A stretch of DNA of 45,657 nucleotides from contig NZ_DIIM01000023.1 in NCBI RefSeq assembly GCF_002420705.1, positions 28,349-74,005 on the forward strand, read 5' to 3'. This document shows positions 8,099-16,599 of the stretch, piece after piece. This DNA comes from Sphingobacterium sp. UBA5670. GTDB lineage: Bacteria > Bacteroidota > Bacteroidia > Sphingobacteriales > Sphingobacteriaceae. The notes under the pieces are model-generated. The model had not been told where the DNA came from. It ran no database searches and was given only the letters and a program-made list of their open reading frames with translations. Within the stretch, counting starts at the first letter, position 1. Each line of letters begins with the position of its first letter. Made by a program: the position numbers and the translations under genes.

Positions 8099-9110
8099 AG
8101 CCTAATATTTTTGTTTGTGAATGCTTTTCCATTAAGAAAGATAGACTCTGCGTTATATTTTCTTTTTCGCCAGATAGTTCAGCCAATATAACTCCAAATT
8201 TCATTTCGCCAATATAGTCTATTTGTGCAGTAATGATATTTGTTTTGACTTGATATTGTTGTTCTAAGTACTGAATAAACGGGATGGATTCTTCGTTCGA
8301 CGTTAAATAGATCTCTACCAGTGGATTCCCTGCATTTTTCAACCGCTCCTGAAAACTTATCGGAATGTCTACTTCAAGTGAAGATTGAATAAAGTCTTTG
8401 GTTGTTGCTTCCTGCGGATTAGCAAATATTGCTTCTACTGGACCAGCTTCGATCAATTTTCCATGGTCCAATACAGCAACCTGATCACAAATACTTTTAA
8501 TAACATCCATCTCGTGAGTAATCAGCAATATGGTCAGCTCAAGTTGCTTATTGATTTTTTTTAGCAGCTTAAGAATGGATTTTGTTGTCGCTGGATCTAA
8601 AGCACTTGTCGCCTCATCGCAAAGTAGAATATAAGGATCATTGGCTAGTGCGCGAGCGATGGCAACGCGTTGTTTTTGCCCCCCGGAAAGGTTAGCCGGA
8701 TACACATTAGCCTTATCTTCCAATCCGACCAGACGCAATAATTCCGATACTTTTTGACTGATAAATTCTTTTGATTTCCCTTCGAGCTCGAGTGGAAAGG
8801 ATATGTTTGCATAGACTGTTCGTGATGACAATAAGTTGAAGTGTTGGAAAATCATACCGATCTTTCTTCTCTTCATCATCAAGTCTTTCGGCGAGAGGGA
8901 CATCAAGTCATCCTCTTCAATAATTACTTGACCATGGTCTGGTCTTTCTAGAAGATTGACACAACGGATCAGTGTACTTTTTCCGGCTCCAGACGCACCT
9001 ATTACACCAAAAATCTCACCTTTCGCAATCGACAACGAGATGTCTTTTAAAGCATCAATGCGTGCGGCTTTCACCTCAAATGATTTGGATATGTTGTTTA
9101 GTTGAATCAT
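8091..9110 (-). CDS. metN: Methionine ABC transporter ATP-binding protein with NIL domain
   Basis: ATPase of the methionine importer, 339 residues. Walker A GASGAGKS (38-45), Q-loop FQHFNLL (Q89), signature LSGGQKQR (141-148), Walker B LLCDEATSALD (D165-E166) and H199 are all intact. The C-terminal part (about 260-339) is the NIL/ACT-like domain, which in E. coli MetN binds methionine and blocks transport when internal levels are high. It is the first gene of the operon. I looked for a SAM riboswitch in the roughly 150-nt leader and did not find one, so the mode of transcriptional control is not visible. Confidence 0.96.
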   Translation of the reverse strand: MIQLNNISKSFEVKAARIDALKDISLSIAKGEIFGVIGASGAGKSTLIRCVNLLERPDHGQVIIEEDDLMSLSPKDLMMKRRKIGMIFQHFNLLSSRTVYANISFPLELEGKSKEFISQKVSELLRLVGLEDKANVYPANLSGGQKQRVAIARALANDPYILLCDEATSALDPATTKSILKLLKKINKQLELTILLITHEMDVIKSICDQVAVLDHGKLIEAGPVEAIFANPQEATTKDFIQSSLEVDIPISFQERLKNAGNPLVEIYLTSNEESIPFIQYLEQQYQVKTNIITAQIDYIGEMKFGVILAELSGEKENITQSLSFLMEKHSQTKILGYV

Positions 9111-9263
9111 TGACCCTATGGGGATTTAGCTATATATTTTGACAAACGGATGATGTTGCTATAAATGTACACAAATGCCGGGGATAAAATAAAATGAAAT
9201 AAATTAAATTAACGTATGGCAAAGGCAGTGTAGATGTTTCTTTGTGTGTAAGTGGATATGAAA

Positions 9264-9300
9264 TGGGTTCTTTCAGCTTGAAAAAGAATGAAAGAACCCA
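9264..9300 (-). terminator. Hairpin terminator after the FAH-family gene
   Basis: A perfect 12-bp stem, tgggttctttca (9264-9275) and tgaaagaaccca (9289-9300), begins 12 nt past the FAH-family stop codon. On the minus strand it is followed by a weak T-rich stretch. Confidence 0.75.
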
Positions 9301-9311
9301 AATATATGTTT

Positions 9312-10172
9312 TTATAACGCTTGATAAGCTGAAATCACTTGTCTTGCAGATCCCAGTCCATCGATGCCATATTCGATGACATCGCCATCTTTCAGGAATC
9401 TTTGTGGGGATTTTCCCATTCCAGATCCCGCAGGTGATCCTGTGGAAATGATATCGCCTGGAAGTAAACTCATAAAGTGACTTAAATAAGAAATCAATTT
9501 GGGCACACGATAGATAAAATCACTTGTATTGCCATCTTGCATGATTTCACCATTAAGTTTAAGCCATATTTTCAAATTATCAATATCACTGATTTCATCT
9601 TTGGTTGCTATAAACGGACCAATAGGAGCGAACGTATCGCATCCTTTACCTTTATCCCAGGTTCCGCCACGCTCGATCTGAAATTCACGTTCTGTCACGT
9701 CATTGTGCAGCACATAGCCAAACACATGGTCCAAAGCTTCTTCTTCAGTAACATAAGAAGCTTTTTTTCCAATTACAATGGCAAATTCGGTCTCCCAATC
9801 AGATTTTACAGAGAACTTCGGAAGGGTAATTCCATCAAAAGGGCCATTGAACGCAGATACAGATTTCATAAAGACAATAGGCTCTGAAGCTTGTTGTAAT
9901 TTGGTTTCTTTGACGTGATCATCGAAATTAAGCCCTACACAAAGGATTTTGGAAGGGGCTTCCAATGGTGTACCGATACGCTCGTCGTCAGCTATCTCTT
10001 TAAGCGTGTCGCCTTTTTCAATTATATATGCTTGAAGTTTTTCTAAGTTTGCAATATCCGCAAAGAAATCGCGGTTATATTGAAAATTTCCTTCTGAAAC
10101 ATCATATTTCTTTTCGTTTAAAATGACTCCCGCTTTTTCGGAGCCCTTTGCGCCATATCTAAAAATCTTCAT
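9312..10172 (-). CDS. Fumarylacetoacetate hydrolase family protein
   Basis: Metal-dependent C-C bond hydrolase or related enzyme (2-hydroxyhepta-diene-dioate isomerase, fumarylpyruvate hydrolase or acylpyruvase group), 286 residues. Characteristic elements are ILCVGLNFDDHVKET, PIVFMKSVSAFNGPFDGI, the Mg2+-ligand segment DWETEFAIVIGKKA, then HNDVTEREFQ and FAPIGPFIATKDE. It ends with the GDIISTGSPAGSGMG motif. A TTG codon at 10181 would add three residues, but I chose the ATG at 10172 (MKIFRYG) because an exact TATATTTG promoter box spans the TTG. The substrate cannot be deduced; no aromatic-degradation genes adjoin it. Confidence 0.92.
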   Translation of the reverse strand: MKIFRYGAKGSEKAGVILNEKKYDVSEGNFQYNRDFFADIANLEKLQAYIIEKGDTLKEIADDERIGTPLEAPSKILCVGLNFDDHVKETKLQQASEPIVFMKSVSAFNGPFDGITLPKFSVKSDWETEFAIVIGKKASYVTEEEALDHVFGYVLHNDVTEREFQIERGGTWDKGKGCDTFAPIGPFIATKDEISDIDNLKIWLKLNGEIMQDGNTSDFIYRVPKLISYLSHFMSLLPGDIISTGSPAGSGMGKSPQRFLKDGDVIEYGIDGLGSARQVISAYQAL

Positions 10173-10178
10173 AAGCCG

Positions 10179-10186
10179 CAAATATA
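10179..10186 (-). promoter_or_regulatory. -7 box TATATTTG, 6 nt from the FAH-family ATG
   Basis: Exact TAnnTTTG on the minus strand ending 6 nt before the ATG at 10172. The usual start-site distance would place +1 at or beside the start codon. A TTTG lies about 12 nt upstream of the box, shorter than the usual spacer. Confidence 0.5.
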
Positions 10187-10230
10187 CGGATTTTGTCCCA
10201 AAATGGGCAGAAATTAACGCGAATTAACAA

Positions 10231-11163
10231 TTAATCAATATGTAAATTATCTATACAATTATTGTCCAAAAGTGGATATCTGAAAGGGAATTTTTCATTC
10301 ACAATCTTTTTGTTACTCACCCAGGTCCCACTGAGAACCATTTCTTGGCCTTTCTTTCCGAGCAACAGTTTAATCAAAAATGAGGGAACGGGTAGGGGAA
10401 TGTAGAATGGCCCGTATTTATGTTTGGCTATTCTTCTGCTAAACTCAGAAAGGGAAAGGGGCTCGGAGGAGCATGCATTATAAATCCCGGCTACATTATT
10501 ATTCTGCAGACCGAATAGGAGCATGCGGCAGAGGTCATCGATATGGATCCAACTGAGCATCTGTTTGCCGGAACCTAAAATCGGAATCGAACGAAAAGGT
10601 AAGAAACGACTGATTTCTTTTAGTAAACCCTGATCATTGCTTAACACGATGCCAAAACGGAAGACAACTAGCCTTTTTCCTAAGGTCTCAATAGGTTTGA
10701 CACTTCCTTCCCAAAGATTACATACCCAGGACAGGAAATTTCCACCCTGCGGGTCGGCTTCTTCAAAAGGTCTTTTTTGGTACTGATCGTCTGCTCCATA
10801 CCAGCCTATAGCGGAGGCCGATAGTACGGCTTTTACCTGATTTGGTACTTGTTTTAGGCTTTGGTAGAGTAGCTGTCCGCTTTCTACCCGGCTGGCGATA
10901 ATTTCCTGTTGATAGGACTTTGTCCAACGTTCTGCGTTAAGATTGGCACCCGCTAGATTGATGATATAATCGGCTTCCTGAATTGACTTGGTATCAATTA
11001 TTTGTTTGTTGGGATCCCAATGTACGTAGCGGACATTGGATTGTGCGGGATGGGATTTGGGGTTTCTGGTAAAAATAATAACTTCATAGAAATTGGTAAC
11101 CAATAGTCTTGTCAAATGAACACCTATGGCTCCAGCACCGCCTGTAATAATCACTTTTTCCAT
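10231..11163 (-). CDS. TIGR01777 family NAD(P)-binding protein (YfcH/SDR39U1-like)
   Basis: Atypical short-chain dehydrogenase of the epimerase type, 310 residues. The N-terminal nucleotide-binding motif is GGAGAIG (residues 8-14). The middle carries NLAGANLNAERWTKSYQQEI and AVLSASAIGWYGADD, which are diagnostic of the TIGR01777/YfcH group. The C-terminal DUF1731 part includes VLSGTWVSNKKI and the closing PFRYPLL. Biochemical function of this group is unresolved; cell-division involvement has been proposed for some members. It is a single gene with no close co-directional partner. Upstream only a partial promoter match (TATATTTA) was seen. Confidence 0.9.
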   Translation of the reverse strand: MEKVIITGGAGAIGVHLTRLLVTNFYEVIIFTRNPKSHPAQSNVRYVHWDPNKQIIDTKSIQEADYIINLAGANLNAERWTKSYQQEIIASRVESGQLLYQSLKQVPNQVKAVLSASAIGWYGADDQYQKRPFEEADPQGGNFLSWVCNLWEGSVKPIETLGKRLVVFRFGIVLSNDQGLLKEISRFLPFRSIPILGSGKQMLSWIHIDDLCRMLLFGLQNNNVAGIYNACSSEPLSLSEFSRRIAKHKYGPFYIPLPVPSFLIKLLLGKKGQEMVLSGTWVSNKKIVNEKFPFRYPLLDNNCIDNLHID

Positions 11164-11273
11164 GAATTGAATCTTGCTTTTAATAAACTCATCTTGTCAT
11201 CTGAGCCAGTCTATTTTCATTGATATTAAATATACCATTTTGGTTTAATAAAGTTGATTATCGCGAGCATAAT

Positions 11274-11312
11274 TACAAAAAAAAGGTTTATCTTCTTGCA
11301 AGATAAACCTTT
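11274..11312 (-). terminator. Intrinsic terminator of the Cys-rich/HMA operon
   Basis: Perfect 13-bp stem aaaggtttatctt (11282-11294) and aagataaaccttt (11300-11312) with a 5-nt loop, followed on the minus strand by a run of T. It lies about 28 nt past the HMA-DUF3347 stop. Confidence 0.95.
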
Positions 11313-11340
11313 ATCAGATGGGAATAAGTGAAAATATCCT

Positions 11341-12177
11341 TTAAAGTGTCTGGATAGTACTGCCGCATGTCAGCATCTGTGCACCATAATAAGGATTTTT
11401 GATCTCTTTATCACGACTTAACCAAGTGCCACCTTTACCTTTATTAAACATGGGGCACTTTTGATAATAAATGGAAAACGGAGGCTTAGAGCTTTTGGAC
11501 AAACTATAAATTTCTTCCGACAACACAGCGAAGGCTTCTCGCCGCTTAAGGACGTCCTTTGCGTCTTGTAGATTCTTCGCGGCAGCTTTAAGCGATGTCA
11601 TTTTTGTTTTCCAGACGCCTTGTTCCATTTCTGTTAGATTAGCGATTTTTACTTTGCCGATTTCATCAGAAAGATGATTTGCTAATCCCGCTGCTTGTTT
11701 GCTATCAGCTGCAACTAGCGCATTTTTAAGCAAAAAGTATTGATCATAGATCTGCTGAAAGTTAGTTCCGTCGCTGTTGTCATCAGTTGGAATTACTGAT
11801 TGGCTTTCTGCATCTTTAGGTGTATCTGAAGCCGAAGGAACTAAATTCCTTTCGTATTGGCAACAAGCATGGAGTTTCGCGTAAGCTTCTTCGGAGGCCA
11901 GGTATTTTTCATTATCATAGCCTGCTTCCGCAATATTTTTCAGGACAGCGTCCAAGGAAGTTTTCTCTGTATCATACGATATCGTTGCTGTCTGATTGTC
12001 TTCGTTCCAATCTACTTTAGCATAGGCAGAGGTCCCGGCGTTTTCTATTGTTTTTTTGCACATACCGCAGTTCCCTGCAATTTTGACATTGCTGTTTGTC
12101 GTATTGTTATCTTGTGCATGGTTTGTTAAAGAGGAGAGCACAAGTATCCCTGTTATGATATAATGATGGATTTTCAT
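11341..12177 (-). CDS. Secreted HMA-DUF3347 protein, probably copper-binding
   Basis: A 278-residue exported protein. The start MKIHHYIITGILVLSSLTNHAQ is a Sec signal peptide ending in AQ; a reading frame continues 51 codons upstream without a plausible protein, so I chose 12177. A heavy-metal-associated domain follows, with GNCGMCKKTIENA (C37, C40, the CxxC metal site) at about 31-95. A DUF3347 domain occupies about 135-278 and ends in KCPMFNKGKGGTWLSRD and QMLTCG, cysteine/methionine motifs of periplasmic copper proteins. It follows the Cys-rich gene by 56 nt and is closed by a strong terminator. A periplasmic copper-binding or efflux-accessory role is inferred. Confidence 0.88.
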   Translation of the reverse strand: MKIHHYIITGILVLSSLTNHAQDNNTTNSNVKIAGNCGMCKKTIENAGTSAYAKVDWNEDNQTATISYDTEKTSLDAVLKNIAEAGYDNEKYLASEEAYAKLHACCQYERNLVPSASDTPKDAESQSVIPTDDNSDGTNFQQIYDQYFLLKNALVAADSKQAAGLANHLSDEIGKVKIANLTEMEQGVWKTKMTSLKAAAKNLQDAKDVLKRREAFAVLSEEIYSLSKSSKPPFSIYYQKCPMFNKGKGGTWLSRDKEIKNPYYGAQMLTCGSTIQTL

Positions 12178-12233
12178 ATTATTGAAATGGAAGAATAAAT
12201 AAAAATAAGTAATCAAAAATGATAGGTATTCAA

Positions 12234-12602
12234 TCAGCTTATCTTTGGAGGAACCCAGGGACAGTAATATCCACCTGAAACAAATGCGGGCACTATTGAT
12301 GTATAGTTTTTTTTGATTGCAATGGTACAAATCCTAGGGTTTGGCTCCGGCGGATTGTAAATCGCCAAAATGGTGTAGCCGTAAGCACATGGGCAATTGC
12401 AATTTTTACTTTGTTTATGGCGTTTACAGAAGGCCTCCTTAGTGGACTTAGATTTCGCGCAGCAATCTTCATTTTTGTGATCAGCTGTCTTCTGCCGAGT
12501 GTCACATCTAGAGCTATCCTGCTTATGGCAAGCGAAAGTGGTAGACGTACTCATTAAAAAGCCGAGGGTTAAAAAGATCAATATAAGTCGCCTAATTGCC
12601 AT
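12234..12602 (-). CDS. Small secreted Cys/His-rich protein
   Basis: A 122-residue exported protein. The first 24 residues are a signal peptide (MAIRRLILIFLTLGFLMSTS). The mature part has about ten cysteines and three histidines, including ACHKQDSSRC, EDCCAKSK, a CNCPC cluster and a terminal YYCPW, set in a strongly basic stretch. A proline motif YNPPEPNPR follows. It is somewhat like small Bacteroidota proteins named for HYC, CC and PP motifs, but I cannot assign it firmly. It is transcribed just ahead of the HMA-DUF3347 gene, so metal (copper) binding in the periplasm is a reasonable inference. It could instead be disulfide-rich. Confidence 0.8.
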   Translation of the reverse strand: MAIRRLILIFLTLGFLMSTSTTFACHKQDSSRCDTRQKTADHKNEDCCAKSKSTKEAFCKRHKQSKNCNCPCAYGYTILAIYNPPEPNPRICTIAIKKNYTSIVPAFVSGGYYCPWVPPKIS

Positions 12603-12609
12603 ATCTATC

Positions 12610-12617
12610 CAAATATA
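12610..12617 (-). promoter_or_regulatory. -7 box TATATTTG, 7 nt from the Cys-rich gene ATG
   Basis: Exact TAnnTTTG on the minus strand, ending 7 nt before the ATG at 12602. No good -33 TTG lies at the usual distance. It implies a leaderless or almost leaderless message for the Cys-rich/HMA operon. Confidence 0.5.
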
Positions 12618-12681
12618 GTTTTTTTGCGAATTAAATGTTCTGTATTTTAAGGTTTTTTGTCGTATCCATCGCTTTTTATTT

Positions 12682-12724
12682 ATTCCCTATTAGGAGGTCT
12701 TCCGAAAACCAGCTAATAGGGAAT
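12682..12724 (-). terminator. 12-bp inverted repeat after the TPR-like gene
   Basis: The arms attccctattag and ctaatagggaat are perfect complements around a 19-nt loop, starting 43 nt after the stop at 12768. No T-tract follows in the gene's direction, so it is either a weak terminator or a 3'-end stabilising hairpin. Confidence 0.5.
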
Positions 12725-12767
12725 GAAGCATGGGGTGTCTTTCATCGCTTAGAAACCCATTGAACTT

Positions 12768-15146
12768 TTAAAATTTAAAGCCAGAAAAGAAGCCTGGTTT
12801 TTTCCATGTACGTTTGTATTCGTCAGCAAGGGGAGAGTGATCCGAGTAGGCAAGGACTTCATCCAGCAGACTGTGTGCTTTTCTTAGATTTGCGGTTTTA
12901 TAATTTGCAAGGGCCTCCGCCAACCTGACCGATTCGACATCGTCATCATAACCCCAGTCATATTGAGTGTAAATGCTATTAAAAATGCTGATGTATTTAT
13001 TTAGTTCGTTGATAGCGCCGTTTTCAGCCAAAAGTTGAATCCCGAATTTTAACCAAAGCACATAATCATTTGGCTCCATAATGGATTGTACCCAATTGTC
13101 ATAGGTTTGGAAGGTGTCTATGCCCGCATCAAATTCCTTGATATAATAATGACTTTTGATGATTAAGTAGAGTGTCTTTGCTTTGTCGAAGCTATCGATG
13201 ATAAATTCCCTTTTATTTTTAAGGTATTTATAGGCAGCAGTGTTCATGGCTTTATAGTTACTCTGATCATTGTGCAGTTGCATCAGTACATATTGAGGCT
13301 GTGCTTCATGTGGGTATTTCTGCGCCATGTCTTGGTAATAGGAGATACGTTGCTCCAAGTGATCCTGTTCGATCATGTAATAAACTATATTTTCGATAGC
13401 ATTCTTTGTGGCTTCGAAATCACGATAATGATAATCATCTAAATTAGGGTTGTCAATATAGAATCGATAGATAAACTCCAATAATTGCTGAGCTCTGGAA
13501 TGAATATCCGCTGAACGCTGCAAGTGGTATTCGACATCGATTTGATGCATAAGCATACGGTAGCAGGGAGGAAAGATAACTGGTTCGTTATTTTCATCTT
13601 CCTGATCTTCTTCTGCTGCAAATTCTGACTGTTCAAGGGTGGCTTCCAATGAAATTTGATAGGCATCAAAGTACTGCTGCAGCACATCCTCCAGCCGCAC
13701 ATAGTCTTCGAATGCAGACAGGGCATCGGCTCGTGTGAAGTGAAGCTCTTCAAAGTTTGAATAGTTTAACCCTTCGGTAGCAATAATGTAACAGGATTCC
13801 AAGTCGCCGGCTTCTTTATAAGCCAATGCTAAATTATTGCAATTCATGGCCCTGTTGTGGCTGCCACCAAAATAGTCACTTTCATATTGATCTTTTTCAA
13901 AGTAATTATTAAATGCATCATAAGCCTGCCGGTATAGGCCGAGGACTAGCGCTTGAAGTGCCGATTGGTCAGCTGCGTTCAAATTCTCCAAAGAATGAAC
14001 AAAATCGGAGAGGATAACAGCTTCATTATAGCACTCCCGTGGAAGATCCCTGAAAAGAGGAATCTGATCATAAACTACAGCATTGGTTTTATAGCTACAT
14101 TCGACCAAACGTCGCCACGATGTGGCATTCCATTGCTTTTCGCCTACCATTTGGAGGTATGGAATTGCAGCAGTATATTGCTCCTCATCATAGAGATAGG
14201 CAGCCGCAAAATGATAACCAGCATAAGAGTCCGGATATTCATCGATCAATTTGAGTGCATGCAAATAGTAGAAATCAAATGGGATTCCGATTTCTTCTGA
14301 ATAATTCCGCTCAATAATGAGCTGATAGTAGAAAACTTCAGGGTTTTCATAGCCTTCAGCAATCAACTCTTCAAACCGTGCATGCCATTTGACAAGTTCT
14401 TGGTGAATATGCACGGCAGAGTTTTCTCCTTTGATAAGTTTAAGTAGAATTCTAAGGGCCAAGTCGATCGCTTTGTTTTCATATGCAATTTCAGCGAGAT
14501 CCACGTAATTCATTTCGTTGCTGCTGATGAAATGTTTGAAATCTGCTTCAATCAAACTTGATACATTGGTTTCATTGATCTGTTTAGCACGGTCCAGCAG
14601 GTATATTTTTTTTATCCAAAAGATGGAAAAATTATGATCCAATGTTTCGCGCTCATCTTTAAACGCTTCTTTTACGAAATTGATTCCCGCCTCTAAAGCA
14701 GGTAGCATCGAAGTATCATCTTGAAGACCTTCATAGATGTTGACCAGATAATTGTGGCCATATCCGCCCATATTGGGGGAGGCGATTAGTTTTTTCGCGT
14801 AGTCGATGAATTGAGCTTTATTCGTTTCTGTGATATGTCGTTTTGGACGGCCAATTTGCGCTAACGCTATTTGGTTATCAAGTATGTAGTTCAGGATATG
14901 ATATAGGGTCGTTTCATTTTCCGGTTCAATTGACAATGCATTCTGAAAATAGGGAATCATTTTTTCTTGAATGATATCGAAAATCGCTTCGTGGCCATCA
15001 TAAAATACCTGATCGTGATAGGCGATTGCGAGATGTGTCCATAACGTAACGTCTTGGTCGTTTTGTTTCAGTTGATTTTCCCCTTCAATGATAAATAAAT
15101 CTAATTGTCCACTATAGAACAAATCATATATATTTTTCTCGTTCAT
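12768..15146 (-). CDS. Large TPR-like cytosolic protein of unknown function
   Basis: A 792-residue protein with no signal peptide or membrane span. It is almost entirely helical and contains TPR-like units, for example QNALSIEPENETTLYHIL (about 70-87), HFAAAYLYDEEQYTAAIPYL (about 315-335), NNLALAYKEAGDLESCYI (about 435-452) and YVLMQLHNDQSNYKAM. A short acidic insert EEDQEDENNE sits near residue 515. Aromatic content is high (many Tyr). It probably serves as a protein-interaction scaffold; I recognise no enzyme motif. It is 52 nt downstream of the secreted SH3-like gene and likely shares its transcript. Confidence 0.85.
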   Translation of the reverse strand: MNEKNIYDLFYSGQLDLFIIEGENQLKQNDQDVTLWTHLAIAYHDQVFYDGHEAIFDIIQEKMIPYFQNALSIEPENETTLYHILNYILDNQIALAQIGRPKRHITETNKAQFIDYAKKLIASPNMGGYGHNYLVNIYEGLQDDTSMLPALEAGINFVKEAFKDERETLDHNFSIFWIKKIYLLDRAKQINETNVSSLIEADFKHFISSNEMNYVDLAEIAYENKAIDLALRILLKLIKGENSAVHIHQELVKWHARFEELIAEGYENPEVFYYQLIIERNYSEEIGIPFDFYYLHALKLIDEYPDSYAGYHFAAAYLYDEEQYTAAIPYLQMVGEKQWNATSWRRLVECSYKTNAVVYDQIPLFRDLPRECYNEAVILSDFVHSLENLNAADQSALQALVLGLYRQAYDAFNNYFEKDQYESDYFGGSHNRAMNCNNLALAYKEAGDLESCYIIATEGLNYSNFEELHFTRADALSAFEDYVRLEDVLQQYFDAYQISLEATLEQSEFAAEEDQEDENNEPVIFPPCYRMLMHQIDVEYHLQRSADIHSRAQQLLEFIYRFYIDNPNLDDYHYRDFEATKNAIENIVYYMIEQDHLEQRISYYQDMAQKYPHEAQPQYVLMQLHNDQSNYKAMNTAAYKYLKNKREFIIDSFDKAKTLYLIIKSHYYIKEFDAGIDTFQTYDNWVQSIMEPNDYVLWLKFGIQLLAENGAINELNKYISIFNSIYTQYDWGYDDDVESVRLAEALANYKTANLRKAHSLLDEVLAYSDHSPLADEYKRTWKKPGFFSGFKF

Positions 15147-15198
15147 TTGTCAATTCTTATTTTTTAATCGTACAATATGTTAAAATTGATGGAAAGCA

Positions 15199-16071
15199 CT
15201 AGTTGGCCATTGGCAGCTTTTCAAAACTAGTACCGTTCCATTGAAATTCTTCTTTCTTTTTGCTAACCTTGAAATTTGGATTTTCTGCATTATCATCGAT
15301 AACATCTCCTTCTTCAATGTATTTATAGATAATCTGACTATTTTTTCCATGTTCTGAAGGGAAAAGAATCTTTTCATCGTAATAGAAAACACCTGCATCA
15401 CTCACGGAATATCGGCTTGGAAGACTAACAAGTTGCTGTCCTGTCCAGGCAACGTAGTTGTATTCGGAAGGAATCCCACAGGCTTCGCCTCGAAATTCTA
15501 TGCGAATGATTTGTTTTACATTTTGAAGTCCCATTGCCGGCAGCAATTTGCTTTGAGAAAATGTTTGTTCAGAATAGGCGAAAAGAAATGACTTTTCTGC
15601 CTGCAAATTCCCATTTGAATCCAGTAGTTTTACTACAATTGAGAAGTGATCCGATTCCTGCTCATTGGTACCTTTCAAAAAACGTTCGAAACCATATATA
15701 TATTGTGAGCCGTCTGTAGCGATTTGCTTTCCCAGTGCCAATAGCCCAAGCCAAATAAACCCAGTTTTTTTAACCTTGCCATCGGAATAACTTATCTCAT
15801 GCCAAGGGGCATAGAAATTTTTTATGGTATTTCCTTTGAGTGGGCCGCTATTGATAGTAACTGTATTTCCAAGAGATAAGGAGTCTATAATGGTGGCTTT
15901 AAGGTTAGGTTGAGCACGAATATAGGCTTTGTTGGCAAAAACAGTTGCCTGCTGGCCTTTTTGTATATTCCATAAGTTGAAATTATCGTCAAATCTTACA
16001 TTTTCCTGTGCTGCTGAATGGAGGGGGCTAAGCGTCAGGAGTATCAGATAACAGCCAATTAATTTTCTCAT
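15199..16071 (-). CDS. Secreted protein with SH3-like domain
   Basis: A 290-residue exported protein. The signal peptide MRKLIGCYLILLTLSPLHSAAQ ends at an AQ site. Residues about 40-110 resemble a bacterial SH3 domain: AYIRAQPNLKATIIDSLSLG matches the N-terminal strand pattern 'vRsgPs..s.vi..l..G', followed by WHEISYSDGKVKKTGFIWLG. The C-terminal half is of unknown fold and contains the repeat-free FQWNGTSFEKLPMAN end. SH3-like domains often bind peptidoglycan or partner proteins, so a cell-envelope role is possible. It heads a two-gene transcript with the TPR-like gene. A TATTTTTG box lies 23 nt before the ATG. Confidence 0.82.
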   Translation of the reverse strand: MRKLIGCYLILLTLSPLHSAAQENVRFDDNFNLWNIQKGQQATVFANKAYIRAQPNLKATIIDSLSLGNTVTINSGPLKGNTIKNFYAPWHEISYSDGKVKKTGFIWLGLLALGKQIATDGSQYIYGFERFLKGTNEQESDHFSIVVKLLDSNGNLQAEKSFLFAYSEQTFSQSKLLPAMGLQNVKQIIRIEFRGEACGIPSEYNYVAWTGQQLVSLPSRYSVSDAGVFYYDEKILFPSEHGKNSQIIYKYIEEGDVIDDNAENPNFKVSKKKEEFQWNGTSFEKLPMAN

Positions 16072-16094
16072 TTTCCATTGTTTGTTGTTTCCCG

Positions 16095-16102
16095 CAAAAA
16101 TA
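16095..16102 (-). promoter_or_regulatory. -7 box TATTTTTG upstream of the SH3-like gene
   Basis: Exact TAnnTTTG on the minus strand, 23 nt before the ATG at 16071, giving a normal short leader of about 17 nt. The -33 element is not recognisable. Confidence 0.45.
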
Positions 16103-16181
16103 AACGAATTTGCTGATTAGCCTTATCACTGGTTTCAGGTATTTTTTGTTGGATCTCTTTTAGTGTGCTTAAGTCATTATT

Positions 16182-16461
16182 CTAGATATTATGTGAACTG
16201 AATGCTTTATCCCGATTTATATTTTTTCTTGCCTGGATACCCAGTTCTTTATTATAAATTAGAAACTCACTCGATGACATCCCTTTACTGGATCTAAAAT
16301 AAGTGGAAAAAGTAATAGTCAGTAAAGTTCATTTCACCGACTATTTGTTTAATTTTTTTGTTGTAAATGAGCATTTCACTTCTTGTTTCATTATTAATTT
16401 CTTAAGAAATAAACTCTCTTGCGGTTATTCCCGTCAATCTTTTGTTATAATTAGTATACAG
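16182..16461 (-). pseudogene. Decayed AraC-family regulator (DNA-binding half)
   Basis: Joining two frames on the minus strand gives a recognisable AraC/XylS DNA-binding domain. NKRLTGITAREFIS is followed by an in-frame TAA (near 16407-16415), then by KKIKQIVGEMNFTDYYFFHLF. A -1 frameshift near 16301-16306 leads to RSSKGMSSSEFLIYNKELG, with a stop at 16182-16184. The pattern 'eIa..lgF.d..yF.r.Fk...G.spseF' is the AraC C-terminal signature. The ligand-binding half is not recognisable, and the first helix-turn-helix is only partly readable. It has at least one stop and one frameshift, so no functional protein is expected. It lies head to head with the 564-residue AraC-sensor-like gene. Confidence 0.65.
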
Positions 16462-16599
16462 ATATATATCACTAATTTTGATTCATTAACAATGATGTAT
16501 TGATCGGCACATTAGCGAAAGTATTAACCTAAGCTGGTATTCCCTTGCAATCAGCTGCTGTTAGATGGCCTAAAATAACTGTTTTAAAAAAGTAATATT

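Noticed and set aside
9111..9263. Possible SAM riboswitch in the metN leader
   Set aside because: I looked for the conserved core and the paired helices of SAM-I type elements and could not find them.
16303..16503. Plus-strand 66-codon open frame
   Set aside because: It lies over the AraC pseudogene of the other strand and is AT-driven, rich in F, I and N with no domain.
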